Under the pieces are notes generated by a model. That model ran no database searches and was not told the origin of the DNA. It saw nothing but the letters and a program-made list of their open reading frames with translations. The position numbers were made by a program, and so were the translations under genes. Positions 6,958-15,372 of a DNA stretch of 19,340 nucleotides are shown in pieces; position 1 is the first letter of the stretch, and each line of letters starts with the position of its first letter. The stretch spans positions 1 to 19,340 of the forward strand of contig CALKAK010000053.1 of assembly GCA_937983015.1 (NCBI GenBank). The letters are read 5' to 3'. This stretch comes from an uncultured Bacillaceae bacterium (GTDB lineage: Bacteria > Bacillota > Bacilli > Bacillales > Caldibacillaceae).

Positions 6958-8169
6958 CTGAGTAACGAAGATCGTAGTTATTTGTTAACCGGTACCGTGT
7001 GTCGCGATGGCAGGCTGATCAAAGGGCAATACATTCTGATCCGAGATGGAAAAATCGTGACAATGGGGCCCGCTGATCAAGCTCCAACTTCTTTCAGCGG
7101 TGAAAAATATTCTTTCCCGGAGCAGTTTACGATCGTTCCCGGCTATATCGATGTCCATATTCACGGAGCTAACGGTGCAGATGCGATGGACGCAACAACA
7201 GAAGCCCTCGAAACGATGGCGCGCACGTTACCACGGGAAGGAACGACCGCTTTCTTCCCGACAACGATGACCCAGGCCAAAGAAAAAATCGCTGCTGCTT
7301 TGGAAAATGCCGCCACTTTTATGGAGCATCACAATGCTCGCGGTCAAGCAGAAGTTACCGGTATTCATCTGGAAGGACCATTTATCAATCCGGCCCGCAA
7401 AGGTGCACAGCCAGAAGAATACGTGATCCAGCCGGATCCCCAGCTTTTCGATGAATGGCAAAAGCTGGCGAATGGAAATATCCGCCTCGTCACGGTCGCA
7501 CCAGAAAGGGAAAACGGCTTTACTTTTGTCCGTCACATCACAGAACAAGGAGTAATCGCTTCGATCGGTCATAGTGATGCCGACTTCGCAGAAGTAAAAG
7601 AGGCGGTGGCAGCCGGTGCCAGTCACGTTACACATCTTTATAACGGGATGAAAGGATTGCATCATCGCGAACCGGGAACCGCCGGTGGCGCCCTGCTTCT
7701 CGATGAGCTTTATGTCGAGATCATCGCCGATGGTTTCCATATCCATCCCGAAATGATCCGCCTCGCGATCCGGACGAAAGGGCTGGAGCGAGTCATTCTC
7801 GTCACCGATTCCATGCGAGCCAAATGGCTTCCCGATGGCAAATCTGAACTTGGCGGTCAAGAAGTGTTCGTCAAAGATGGTAAAGCTACCCTGGCAAACG
7901 GCTCACTTGCCGGAAGTATATTAAAAATGAAAGATGCCGTAAAAAATGTGATGGCCTTCGCCGGACTATCATTGCCGGAAGCTGTGAAACTGGCGACGGA
8001 AAATCCTGCTCGACATCTCGGCATCTTCGACCGGAAAGGTAGTCTTGATGCCGGAAAAGATGCGGATATCGTCATCTTAAACGAGCAATATGATCCCGTG
8101 ATCACATTCTGTCGTGGAACAATCGCGTATAAAGGAGAGAATGTAACCAGTGAAAGTCATTCGCGTTAA
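6958..8169 (+). CDS. nagA: N-acetylglucosamine-6-phosphate deacetylase, CTG start
   Basis: This cytosolic amidohydrolase removes acetate from GlcNAc-6-P to give glucosamine-6-P for NagB. It serves both use of imported GlcNAc and recycling of wall amino sugars. The TIM-barrel metal and substrate residues are present: HIH (His67/His69), Glu139 in HLEGPF, His205 in GHSDAD, His226 in THLYNGM and catalytic Asp284 in VTDSM. The length of 403 residues fits the family. ATGs at 6904 and 6916 are in frame but have no ribosome site. GGAGGTG (6945-6951) lies exactly 6 nt before a CTG at 6958, giving MSNEDRSYLLTG, which aligns with the B. subtilis N-terminus. The CTG start is unusual but the best supported. 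The stop overlaps nagB by 20 nt. Confidence 0.93.
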   Translation: MSNEDRSYLLTGTVCRDGRLIKGQYILIRDGKIVTMGPADQAPTSFSGEKYSFPEQFTIVPGYIDVHIHGANGADAMDATTEALETMARTLPREGTTAFFPTTMTQAKEKIAAALENAATFMEHHNARGQAEVTGIHLEGPFINPARKGAQPEEYVIQPDPQLFDEWQKLANGNIRLVTVAPERENGFTFVRHITEQGVIASIGHSDADFAEVKEAVAAGASHVTHLYNGMKGLHHREPGTAGGALLLDELYVEIIADGFHIHPEMIRLAIRTKGLERVILVTDSMRAKWLPDGKSELGGQEVFVKDGKATLANGSLAGSILKMKDAVKNVMAFAGLSLPEAVKLATENPARHLGIFDRKGSLDAGKDADIVILNEQYDPVITFCRGTIAYKGENVTSESHSR

Positions 8170-8920
8170 AGATTATCAAGCCATGAGTGAAAAAGCTAAA
8201 GATTTTGTCCTTGCGCTTGTTAAAAACAAGCCGGATGCAGTTTTAGGCTTAGCGACCGGTTCAACACCGGAAGGATTATATCAATTACTCATCGACGATC
8301 ATAAAAAAAATGGAACAAGTTACAAAAACATAACTACCTTTAATCTCGATGAATATATCGGTCTCGATGGTGATCATAACCAAAGCTATCGTTATTTCAT
8401 GAATGAAAAACTGTTCAATCATATCGATATTCCCCTTGAACAAACCCATGTTCCGAATGGAACGGCCGCCGATCTGGACGAAGAATGCCAACGTTATGAA
8501 GCCCTGCTTAAAGAAAAAGGCGGCATCGATTTGCAAATTTTAGGGATCGGTACGAATGGCCATATCGGTTTCAATGAACCGGGCACACCGTTTGACAGTC
8601 GCACCCATGTTGTCGAGCTCGAAGAAAGCACTCGTCAGGCGAATTCTCGTTTCTTTGACTCAATCGATGATGTACCGACTCACGCAATCACGATGGGTGT
8701 GGCGACGATTCTGGAAAGCCGAAAGATCATCCTGCTCGCTTCCGGGGAAAGTAAAAAAGAGGCGATTCAAAAACTGTTAACCGAAGAACCCTCCGAGGCG
8801 TTCACCGCTTCCGCCTTATTGAATCATCCTGATGTAACGGTCATCGTCGATGCAGAGGCTCTTCCCGATACAAATTTACCGATTCTCAAACAAATCACCT
8901 TGGAAGATCTTGCAGAATAA
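8150..8920 (+). CDS. nagB: Glucosamine-6-phosphate deaminase
   Basis: NagB converts glucosamine-6-phosphate to fructose-6-phosphate and ammonia, feeding amino sugars into glycolysis. The 256-residue product shows the family motifs: TGSTPEG (about 36-42) for phosphate binding, FNLDEYIGL with the general-base Asp67, and GTNGHIGFNEPG with His138 and Glu143. It is the short form without the C-terminal allosteric extension of the E. coli enzyme, as in B. subtilis. The start is GTG at 8150 inside the end of nagA (20-nt overlap), with AAAGGAG about 11 nt upstream, so translation is probably coupled. In B. subtilis the repressor gene nagR follows; here a strong terminator follows directly. Confidence 0.96.
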   Translation: MKVIRVKDYQAMSEKAKDFVLALVKNKPDAVLGLATGSTPEGLYQLLIDDHKKNGTSYKNITTFNLDEYIGLDGDHNQSYRYFMNEKLFNHIDIPLEQTHVPNGTAADLDEECQRYEALLKEKGGIDLQILGIGTNGHIGFNEPGTPFDSRTHVVELEESTRQANSRFFDSIDDVPTHAITMGVATILESRKIILLASGESKKEAIQKLLTEEPSEAFTASALLNHPDVTVIVDAEALPDTNLPILKQITLEDLAE

Positions 8921-8927
8921 CACAATA

Positions 8928-8969
8928 AAAAAGCTGAGCTTATCACAACTTCGATAAGCTCAGCTTTTT
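8928..8969 (+). terminator. Strong, probably bidirectional terminator after nagB
   Basis: A perfect 17-bp inverted repeat (AAAAAGCTGAGCTTATC, 8928-8944, and its complement at 8953-8969) encloses an 8-nt loop. It ends in five T on the plus strand and six T on the minus strand. It starts 7 nt after the nagB stop. Because yvlB converges from the other side (stop at 9046), it probably ends both transcripts. Bases 8970-9045 hold nothing else I recognise. Confidence 0.92.
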
Positions 8970-9045
8970 ACATATTTTATACTTCTTAACACAATGGAAG
9001 TGATTCGGTTTTATTAAATAAAAGGGTTAGCATGGGAACTCACGA

Positions 9046-10140
9046 TCATTGTTTGATAAAGATCGACCCGGTTTTTGATTCAGCGTAAACGAACAATGGT
9101 TGCTGCTCTCCGGTGATCCCCCGTTCGAATTTCGCTATTTTTTGCACGGTCTCCTTCACCACATCGCTGATATGTACATCATCGAGTTCGATATAAAAGG
9201 ACCCTAGAAACGACTTTACTTCTCCGTACACGGGAATGTCAGGAGGGATCGTCACATAAAGCGCACTCGTGGCACTTTCCAGCCGGATCGTGTCGACATC
9301 CTGATTGGTGACGGTTGCGTTGATCGTCCCGGTTATCGTTTTTAAGTCCAGTTTATGGAAGGAACCGTCCACATTCATTTTGCCATTCAAAGTTTCCGCT
9401 TCTAAATCAGTAAATCGGTTGTGAGTGAGAATAATCACACCGTTGCTGGTCTCCAGCTCCCCTTCATCCCCATAACATTCAGCCAGGCGGATTTTCCCAT
9501 TGACCGTCTTGCATTCCCATTTCTCCGCCCGGAGGGATTCAACTTCGATGTCACCGTTAAGCAACTGGATCCAAATCCGTTCATAATCTTTGCGGGGAAA
9601 GTAAAACAGGACATCCACCTTCATAAATTTTTCCCGGGATGTGAAGGAAAGTGTGTCTCCCTCTTTCTTTAAAGAAACATCCTTTAAAAACTTCTTTTTC
9701 CCCTCTTCTAAAGTTTCTGTCCGGTATACTTTCACTTTGCATTCGGCGCGAACCTCATCGGCATCCCAAACGTGGATGGTGGTGCTACCGATAGGTATAT
9801 CGATGACAATTTTAGTAAAATCCGTCTCATTCGTCTGCAAGACGTGGTCAAAGCTTACCGAATGGTAAAAATCGAGATCCATCTCCTTTATTTTTTTGGC
9901 AGCTGTACCGATCAAGCTCGATAATTTGTCTGTTGCGGTCGCGAGAAAGCTTTTTCCGCCGCGCTGTTCACGCGTGGATTCTCGTTCGAAAACCTGGCTC
10001 ACCTCATACATGAGATGATCTTCTTTCCGGGTTTTTTCCGTCTGAACTTTTTCCAGTTCCTCGAGTAAAGCGTTCGCTTCATCGATAGAAATTTCCCCGT
10101 TTTTGAGCATCGTTAAGATCTTTTTTCTTTCCTCATGCAT
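9046..10140 (-). CDS. yvlB: YvlB/LiaX-like protein: short N-terminal helical domain plus DUF4097
   Basis: The 364-residue protein begins with an amphipathic helical motif (EERKKILTMLKNGEISIDEANALLEEL) typical of the N-terminal domain shared by YvlB and enterococcal LiaX. A charged linker follows. From about 110 to the end it has DUF4097-type beta repeats, with recurring patterns such as LNGDIEVESLRAEKWECKTVNGKI, LETSNGVIIL, LETLNGKMNV and LKTITGTINA. There is no signal peptide or clear membrane segment. The frame is open 24 codons further, but the ATG at 10140 has GGTGGTGAG about 5 nt upstream and matches the family start. In B. subtilis yvlB lies in a SigW-controlled yvlABCD operon for envelope stress. 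Here it stands alone behind a SigW-like promoter. The molecular role is inferred from relatives only. Confidence 0.85.
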   Translation of the reverse strand: MHEERKKILTMLKNGEISIDEANALLEELEKVQTEKTRKEDHLMYEVSQVFERESTREQRGGKSFLATATDKLSSLIGTAAKKIKEMDLDFYHSVSFDHVLQTNETDFTKIVIDIPIGSTTIHVWDADEVRAECKVKVYRTETLEEGKKKFLKDVSLKKEGDTLSFTSREKFMKVDVLFYFPRKDYERIWIQLLNGDIEVESLRAEKWECKTVNGKIRLAECYGDEGELETSNGVIILTHNRFTDLEAETLNGKMNVDGSFHKLDLKTITGTINATVTNQDVDTIRLESATSALYVTIPPDIPVYGEVKSFLGSFYIELDDVHISDVVKETVQKIAKFERGITGEQQPLFVYAESKTGSIFIKQ

Positions 10141-10243
10141 TCGTCTCACCACCCAATTTTTTGTTTTTGATCGCTCGCTTCCGATAAATGCTGTTAAACC
10201 AATGAGAATCATGCAAATTCATGAAACAGCATTCATTAAGAAA

Positions 10244-10269
10244 TACGCACCGAAAGGTAAAAAGTTTCG
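10244..10269 (-). promoter_or_regulatory. SigW-like ECF promoter of yvlB
   Basis: On the minus strand CGAAAC (plus-strand 10264-10269), a spacer of exactly 16 bp that begins with a T-run, and CGTA followed by TT (10244-10247) fit the SigW consensus TGAAAC-N16-CGTA. Only the first base of the -35 differs. The site begins about 10 nt after the uvrA terminator and about 100 nt before the yvlB ATG. In B. subtilis the yvl operon is known to be read by SigW, so motif and gene agree. Confidence 0.65.
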
Positions 10270-10278
10270 ATCCTTGAA

Positions 10279-10310
10279 TAAAAAAATGCCCCCGTGATGA
10301 TGCAGGGGCA
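10279..10310 (-). terminator. Terminator of uvrB-uvrA
   Basis: On the minus strand TGCCCC pairs with GGGGCA (plus-strand 10305-10310 and 10287-10292) across a 12-nt loop. Seven T and an AT stretch follow. It starts 8 nt after the uvrA stop codon. Confidence 0.82.
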
Positions 10311-10317
10311 AACCGTA

Positions 10318-13194
10318 CTAAACGATCTGGGTAGATACTTCTTTATCTTTAAGGAACTCTTCCATCCGTTTGCGATCGCGCTCAAGGATCTTGCGGAGAT
10401 AGATCCCCGTATAAGAATGGTCCATTTGTGCCACTTCCTCCGGCGTCCCCGTGGCAATGATCTGCCCGCCACCTTCGCCACCTTCCGGACCGAGATCGAT
10501 AATATAATCGGCGACTTTGATGACATCCAGATTGTGTTCGATCACCACGACGGTATCCCCATTATCCACGAGCCGTTGCAAGACATCGAGAAGACGAGCG
10601 ATATCATCGGTATGAAGCCCCGTGGTCGGCTCATCTAAAATATACAGGGTTTTTCCATTGGAACGGCGATACAGTTCTGAAGCGAGTTTTACCCGCTGGG
10701 CTTCCCCGCCCGATAATGTCGTCGCCGGTTGCCCCAGCTTTATATATCCTAGGCCGACATCGTATAATGTTTGTAATTTCCGTTTGATTTTTGGAATATT
10801 CCCGAAAAATTCCAGGGCTTCCTCTACCGTCATATCGAGCACATCGGCGATATTTTTTCCTTTATATTGAATTTCCAGGGTGTCCTGATTGTATCGTTTA
10901 CCATGACATTCCTCACAGGGCACGTAAACATCCGGCAAGAAGTGCATTTCTATGCGGATGATCCCGTCACCGCGGCAAGCTTCACAACGGCCACCCTTCA
11001 CATTAAAGCTAAAACGTCCCTTTTTATAACCACGTACCTTGGCCTCATTCGTTTGGGCGAACAATTCGCGAATGTCATCAAAAACACCCGTATAAGTAGC
11101 CGGATTGGATCGCGGTGTGCGACCAATCGGCGATTGATCGATATTGATCACTTTGTCAAGATGTTCGAGCCCCTTGATTTCTTTGTGTTTACCCGGTCTT
11201 ACTTTAGATTTATAAAGATGCCGGGAAACGGCTTTATATAAGATTTCATTCACGAGCGTACTCTTACCCGAGCCTGAGACTCCAGTTACGGCGATGAATT
11301 TCCCAAGGGGGAATTTCACGTGGATGTTTTTCAAATTATTTTCCCTGGCGCCAATAATTTCTAAATAATGACCGTTCCCCTCACGACGTTTCAAAGGAAC
11401 AGGGATGAATTTTTTTCCGGATAAATATTGCCCGGTTAACGACTTGGGATGGTTCATGATCTCTTCCGGCGTACCGGCAGCGACAATCCGACCACCATGG
11501 GCGCCGGCACCGGGGCCGATATCGATAATATAGTCCGCTTCAAGCATCGTGTCTTCATCGTGTTCAACGACGATGAGGGTATTCCCGAGATCGCGCATGT
11601 CCTTCAGAGCTTGCAGGAGGCGATCGTTATCCCGCTGATGTAGACCGATGGATGGCTCGTCCAGGACGTATAGAACACCAGTTAAATGCGCTCCAATCTG
11701 GGTAGCAAGCCGAATCCTTTGCGCCTCGCCGCCGGATAAGGTTCCGGCGGAACGGCTTAAAGTTAAATAGTCGAGACCAACGTTGACGAGAAACCCGAGC
11801 CGGTTACGAATCTCCCGTAAAATCAAGCGGGCGATTGCTTTTTCCTGTTTCGTCAACTCGAGGTTTTCAAAAAATTCCAGGGCTTCACGAACTTGCATAT
11901 CGGTGACTTCACCGATATGCTTACCGTTAATTTTCACGGCCAAAGCTTCCTTTTTCAAACGATACCCTTTACACGTAGGGCACGTCTGTTGCATCATATA
12001 TTGTTCCATCTGTTCTCGCACATAATCAGAGCTCGAATTGTGGTAGCGCCGTTCGATATTGGGGACAACCCCTTCGAAAACGATCTCTTTGTCATGGACG
12101 TTCCCGAACTCATTGACATAATAAAAACGGATCTTTTCACCCCTGGAACCGTACAAAATGATATCCAGATGTTCGGGAGGCAAATCTTTTACCGGGGTGT
12201 CCATATCAATGCCGTAATGATCACATACCGCCTTTAATAAGCTCGGGTAATATTGGGAACTGATCGGCTTCCACGGTGCGATCGCATGTTCATTCAATGT
12301 TAAATTTTTATCCGGAATGACCGCATCCAGATCCACTTCCAATCTTGCACCCAGGCCATCACAACTTGGGCAGGCACCGAATGGGTTGTTAAAGGAGAAA
12401 AGACGCGGCTCCAGTTCATCGATAGAAAAACCGCAATAAGGACAGGCGTGGATTTCGCTGAATAATAATTCTTCCTGTCCGATCACATCGATAATCACGC
12501 GCCCATTGCCAAGGTTGAGCGCGGTCTCCAGGGAGTCTGCAAGACGTGTAGCAATTCCTTCTTTTATAATAATCCGGTCAACGACAACATCGATATCGTG
12601 TTTTTTGTTTTTATCTAACTGGATATCGTCAGTAACTTCATACATTTCCCCATCGATGCGCAACCGGACAAATCCCTGTTTCTTAACATCTTCCAGGATC
12701 CGCACGTGCTGACCCTTTCTCCCCGTGACAACAGGGGCGAGGATCTGTATCCGCGTCCGTTCCGGGTATTCCATGATGCGGTCCACCATTTGTTCCACGG
12801 TTTGTGAAGAAATTTCCACACCGTGCACCGGGCAATACGGCCGGCCCACTCGCGCGAAAAGAAGACGTAAATAATCATAAATTTCCGTGACGGTTCCAAC
12901 CGTCGAGCGCGGGTTTTTACTCGTCGTTTTTTGGTCGATGGAAATTGACGGTGATAACCCTTCGATTGAATCAACATCCGGTTTATTCATCTGGCCCAAA
13001 AATTGCCGCGCGTAACTCGATAACGATTCGACATAACGGCGTTGACCTTCGGCATAAATCGTATCAAAAGCCAGGGATGATTTTCCCGAACCGGAAAGTC
13101 CCGTTACTACGACCATCTGGTCGCGGGGGATTTCCACATCGATATTTTTCAAGTTATGGGTACGTGCTCCACGGATTACAATTTTGTCTTTCAT
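10318..13194 (-). CDS. uvrA: Excinuclease ABC subunit A
   Basis: UvrA is the ATP-dependent damage sensor of nucleotide excision repair; its dimer loads UvrB onto lesions. The 958-residue protein has two ABC modules. The first Walker A is GLSGSGKS (about 32-39) and the second is GVSGSGKST (about 640). Each module has an LSGGEAQR signature followed by LDEP. Zinc-binding cysteines are visible in CPYCG...CPSC (about 250-283) and in CEAC...CEEC (about 740-770). A further CPTC lies near 405. A GTG four codons upstream is possible. I chose the ATG at 13194 because GAAGGTGA is about 8 nt upstream and MKDKIVIRGARTHNLKNI aligns with the family. It begins 4 nt after the uvrB stop, with its ribosome site inside the uvrB end. 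Confidence 0.97.
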   Translation of the reverse strand: MKDKIVIRGARTHNLKNIDVEIPRDQMVVVTGLSGSGKSSLAFDTIYAEGQRRYVESLSSYARQFLGQMNKPDVDSIEGLSPSISIDQKTTSKNPRSTVGTVTEIYDYLRLLFARVGRPYCPVHGVEISSQTVEQMVDRIMEYPERTRIQILAPVVTGRKGQHVRILEDVKKQGFVRLRIDGEMYEVTDDIQLDKNKKHDIDVVVDRIIIKEGIATRLADSLETALNLGNGRVIIDVIGQEELLFSEIHACPYCGFSIDELEPRLFSFNNPFGACPSCDGLGARLEVDLDAVIPDKNLTLNEHAIAPWKPISSQYYPSLLKAVCDHYGIDMDTPVKDLPPEHLDIILYGSRGEKIRFYYVNEFGNVHDKEIVFEGVVPNIERRYHNSSSDYVREQMEQYMMQQTCPTCKGYRLKKEALAVKINGKHIGEVTDMQVREALEFFENLELTKQEKAIARLILREIRNRLGFLVNVGLDYLTLSRSAGTLSGGEAQRIRLATQIGAHLTGVLYVLDEPSIGLHQRDNDRLLQALKDMRDLGNTLIVVEHDEDTMLEADYIIDIGPGAGAHGGRIVAAGTPEEIMNHPKSLTGQYLSGKKFIPVPLKRREGNGHYLEIIGARENNLKNIHVKFPLGKFIAVTGVSGSGKSTLVNEILYKAVSRHLYKSKVRPGKHKEIKGLEHLDKVINIDQSPIGRTPRSNPATYTGVFDDIRELFAQTNEAKVRGYKKGRFSFNVKGGRCEACRGDGIIRIEMHFLPDVYVPCEECHGKRYNQDTLEIQYKGKNIADVLDMTVEEALEFFGNIPKIKRKLQTLYDVGLGYIKLGQPATTLSGGEAQRVKLASELYRRSNGKTLYILDEPTTGLHTDDIARLLDVLQRLVDNGDTVVVIEHNLDVIKVADYIIDLGPEGGEGGGQIIATGTPEEVAQMDHSYTGIYLRKILERDRKRMEEFLKDKEVSTQIV

Positions 13195-13198
13195 CGAC

Positions 13199-15184
13199 TT
13201 ATTCACCTTCTGCTTTCAACTCGAATAGGATATCCCGCAACTCGGCAGCCCGTTCGAAATCGAGGGCTTTGGCGGCTTCTTTCATCTCTTTTTCCAGACT
13301 TTCGATTAGTTTGCGCCGTTCTTTTTTGGTCATCTTGCTGAAGCGATCGGCAGTGTCGTAATCATCTTGATCCTCAGCCACAAATGTCGCACGAATCAGA
13401 TCCGGAATATCCTTCTTAATGGTTTGCGGTACGATACCATGTTCCTTGTTAAACCGTTCCTGAATTTCGCGACGCCGTCTCGTTTCATTGATCGCCACTT
13501 CCATCGACTTCGTAATCGTATCGGCGTACATGATGACCGTACCGTTGGCATTCCGTGCCGCCCGACCGATCGTCTGAATTAACGAACGTTCCGAACGAAG
13601 GAACCCTTCTTTATCCGCGTCGAGAATCGCGACAAGGGATACTTCCGGAATATCCAGACCTTCCCGCAACAGGTTGATACCGACCAGGACGTCAAATTTT
13701 CCAAGGCGGAGATCGCGGATGATCGCCGTCCGCTCCAATGTTTTAATTTCCGAATGGAGGTAACGTACTTTAATCCCGATATCCCGCAGGTAATCCGTGA
13801 GATCTTCGGCCATCCGTTTTGTTAACGTCGTGACGAGGACGCGTTCATCCCGTTTGATCCGTTCACGAATTTCCCCGACGAGATCATCAATCTGACCTTT
13901 AACTGGCCGGACATGGATAATCGGGTCGAGGAGCCCGGTCGGACGGATAATTTGCTCGACCACATCCGGTGCTTTCTCAAGTTCATACGGACCTGGGGTA
14001 GCCGATACGAATATAATTTGATTAATATGTTTTTCAAATTCATCAAAGCGAAGCGGCCGGTTATCCAGGGCCGAGGGGAGACGGAAACCGTGTTCTACTA
14101 ATACTTCTTTCCGGGCGCGGTCCCCATTATACATACCGCGGATTTGCGGAATCGTTACATGGGATTCATCGACGACGATTAAAAAATCATCCGGGAAGTA
14201 ATCGAGGAGCGTATATGGTGTCGCACCAGGAGGGCGCAACGTCAAATGCCGGGAATAGTTTTCAATCCCCGAACAGAACCCCATTTCTTCCATCATTTCC
14301 AAATCATAATTCGTCCGCTGTTCGAGGCGCTGGGCTTCCAGCAGCTTACCTTGAGAACGTAATTCTTCCAGTCGTTCTTTCAGTTCGGCGCGAATATTCC
14401 TGATGGCGATCTTCATGATATCTTCCCTCGTGACGTAGTGGGAAGCCGGGAAAAGCGCCACATGCTCCCGATCACCGATGATTTCGCCCGTCAGTGGATC
14501 GACTTCCCGTATCCGGTCGACCTCATCGCCAAAAAACTCCACGCGAATACAATGATCGTCCCGGGAAACCGGGAAAATCTCCACAACATCCCCGCGCACC
14601 CGGAACGTACCGCGGTGGAAATCTATATCGTTACGCTCGTATTGAATATCGACGAGCCTTCGCAATAAATCGTTTCGGTCGACTTCCATACCGACGCGTA
14701 AAGAAACGATATTTTTCTTATATTCTTCCGGCGAACCCAGGCCGTAAATACATGAAACACTGGCAACGATGATGACGTCCCGACGTTCGAGCAAGGCCGA
14801 AGTCGCTGAGTGGCGTAACTTGTCGATTTCATCATTGATGCTGGCATCCTTTTCAATATACGTATCCGTTTGCGGTACGTACGCTTCCGGTTGATAATAA
14901 TCGTAATAACTGACGAAATATTCCACGGCGTTATGTGGGAAAAATTCCTTAAATTCGCTATACAATTGGCCCGCTAATGTTTTGTTGTGGGCGATCACTA
15001 ATGTCGGTTTATTCACTTCTTTGATCACGTTGGAAATGGTGAAGGTTTTCCCGGTACCGGTCGCACCAAGCAGGGTTTGGTATTTTTTTCCTTCACGAAT
15101 TCCCTGAACGAGTTTATCAATCGCCTGTTGCTGATCACCTTGAGGTTTAAATTTGGAGACGAGTTCGAATGGTCTGGATTGCAC
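13199..15184 (-). CDS. uvrB: Excinuclease ABC subunit B
   Basis: UvrB is a helicase-like protein that verifies DNA damage after handover from UvrA and recruits UvrC for incision. In the 661-residue product, Walker A GATGTGKT is at 40-47. The YYDYYQPEAY beta-hairpin region lies at about 95-104. A DESH box, the helicase motif SATPGPYE and QTIGRAARN follow. A C-terminal UVR domain (KEMKEAAKALDFERAAELRD) ends the protein. The frame is open 27 codons further upstream. I chose the GTG at 15184 because AAGGTGAT lies about 4 nt before it, MQSRPFELVSKF matches the family and the length equals the B. subtilis protein. It is co-transcribed with uvrA, and upstream lie an extended -10 and a LexA box. Confidence 0.97.
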   Translation of the reverse strand: MQSRPFELVSKFKPQGDQQQAIDKLVQGIREGKKYQTLLGATGTGKTFTISNVIKEVNKPTLVIAHNKTLAGQLYSEFKEFFPHNAVEYFVSYYDYYQPEAYVPQTDTYIEKDASINDEIDKLRHSATSALLERRDVIIVASVSCIYGLGSPEEYKKNIVSLRVGMEVDRNDLLRRLVDIQYERNDIDFHRGTFRVRGDVVEIFPVSRDDHCIRVEFFGDEVDRIREVDPLTGEIIGDREHVALFPASHYVTREDIMKIAIRNIRAELKERLEELRSQGKLLEAQRLEQRTNYDLEMMEEMGFCSGIENYSRHLTLRPPGATPYTLLDYFPDDFLIVVDESHVTIPQIRGMYNGDRARKEVLVEHGFRLPSALDNRPLRFDEFEKHINQIIFVSATPGPYELEKAPDVVEQIIRPTGLLDPIIHVRPVKGQIDDLVGEIRERIKRDERVLVTTLTKRMAEDLTDYLRDIGIKVRYLHSEIKTLERTAIIRDLRLGKFDVLVGINLLREGLDIPEVSLVAILDADKEGFLRSERSLIQTIGRAARNANGTVIMYADTITKSMEVAINETRRRREIQERFNKEHGIVPQTIKKDIPDLIRATFVAEDQDDYDTADRFSKMTKKERRKLIESLEKEMKEAAKALDFERAAELRDILFELKAEGE

Positions 15185-15255
15185 CCGTATCACCTTCTCT
15201 TTCCCGTACTTGAAGGGTTCAGAACTAGTCTTTACCGTCCTCAGAAGATAAGAAC

Positions 15256-15264
15256 ATTTTAGCA
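15256..15264 (-). promoter_or_regulatory. Candidate extended -10 promoter of uvrBA
   Basis: On the minus strand TGCTAAAAT is an extended -10 (TGnTAAAAT) lying about 70 nt before the uvrB GTG. At 17 bp the -35 is TAGTAT, which is weak. The nearby LexA box and the terminator just upstream support a promoter here. Confidence 0.5.
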
Positions 15265-15292
15265 CATAAACTGGAAATATACTACCGATTAG

Positions 15293-15306
15293 CGAACAAA
15301 CTTTCG
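15293..15306 (-). promoter_or_regulatory. LexA (SOS) box upstream of uvrBA
   Basis: On the minus strand CGAAAGTTTGTTCG fits the Gram-positive SOS box CGAAC-N4-GTTCG with one change in the left half; the right half is perfect. It lies between the csbA terminator and the uvrB start, centred about 115 nt upstream of the GTG. UvrBA is a LexA target in B. subtilis, so the motif is in the expected place. The box is some 30 bp upstream of the -10 I propose, so the true promoter may be nearer. Confidence 0.72.
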
Positions 15307-15315
15307 TATGAATAG

Positions 15316-15349
15316 AAAGAAAAAACGCCTCTTTGAATCCAGGCGTTTT
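15316..15349 (-). terminator. Terminator of csbA
   Basis: On the minus strand AAAACGCCT pairs with AGGCGTTTT (9 bp, plus-strand 15322-15330 and 15341-15349) across a 10-nt loop and runs into a T-rich tract. It is about 23 nt past the csbA stop and separates csbA from uvrBA. Confidence 0.75.
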
Positions 15350-15372
15350 CTCTCTATGTTCTTCGTGCCGTC

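Noticed and set aside
7228..7860. Minus-strand open frame of 210 codons opposite nagA
   Set aside because: It is fully antisense to nagA, whose catalytic residues prove the coding strand; the antisense peptide shows no family features.
11893..12237. Plus-strand open frame of 114 codons inside uvrA
   Set aside because: It is antisense to a conserved gene, lacks a ribosome site and resembles no family; a shadow frame.
15185..15265. 27-codon N-terminal extension of uvrB
   Set aside because: UvrB families begin near RPFELVSKF. The GTG at 15184 has a good ribosome site and the extension covers promoter-like DNA.
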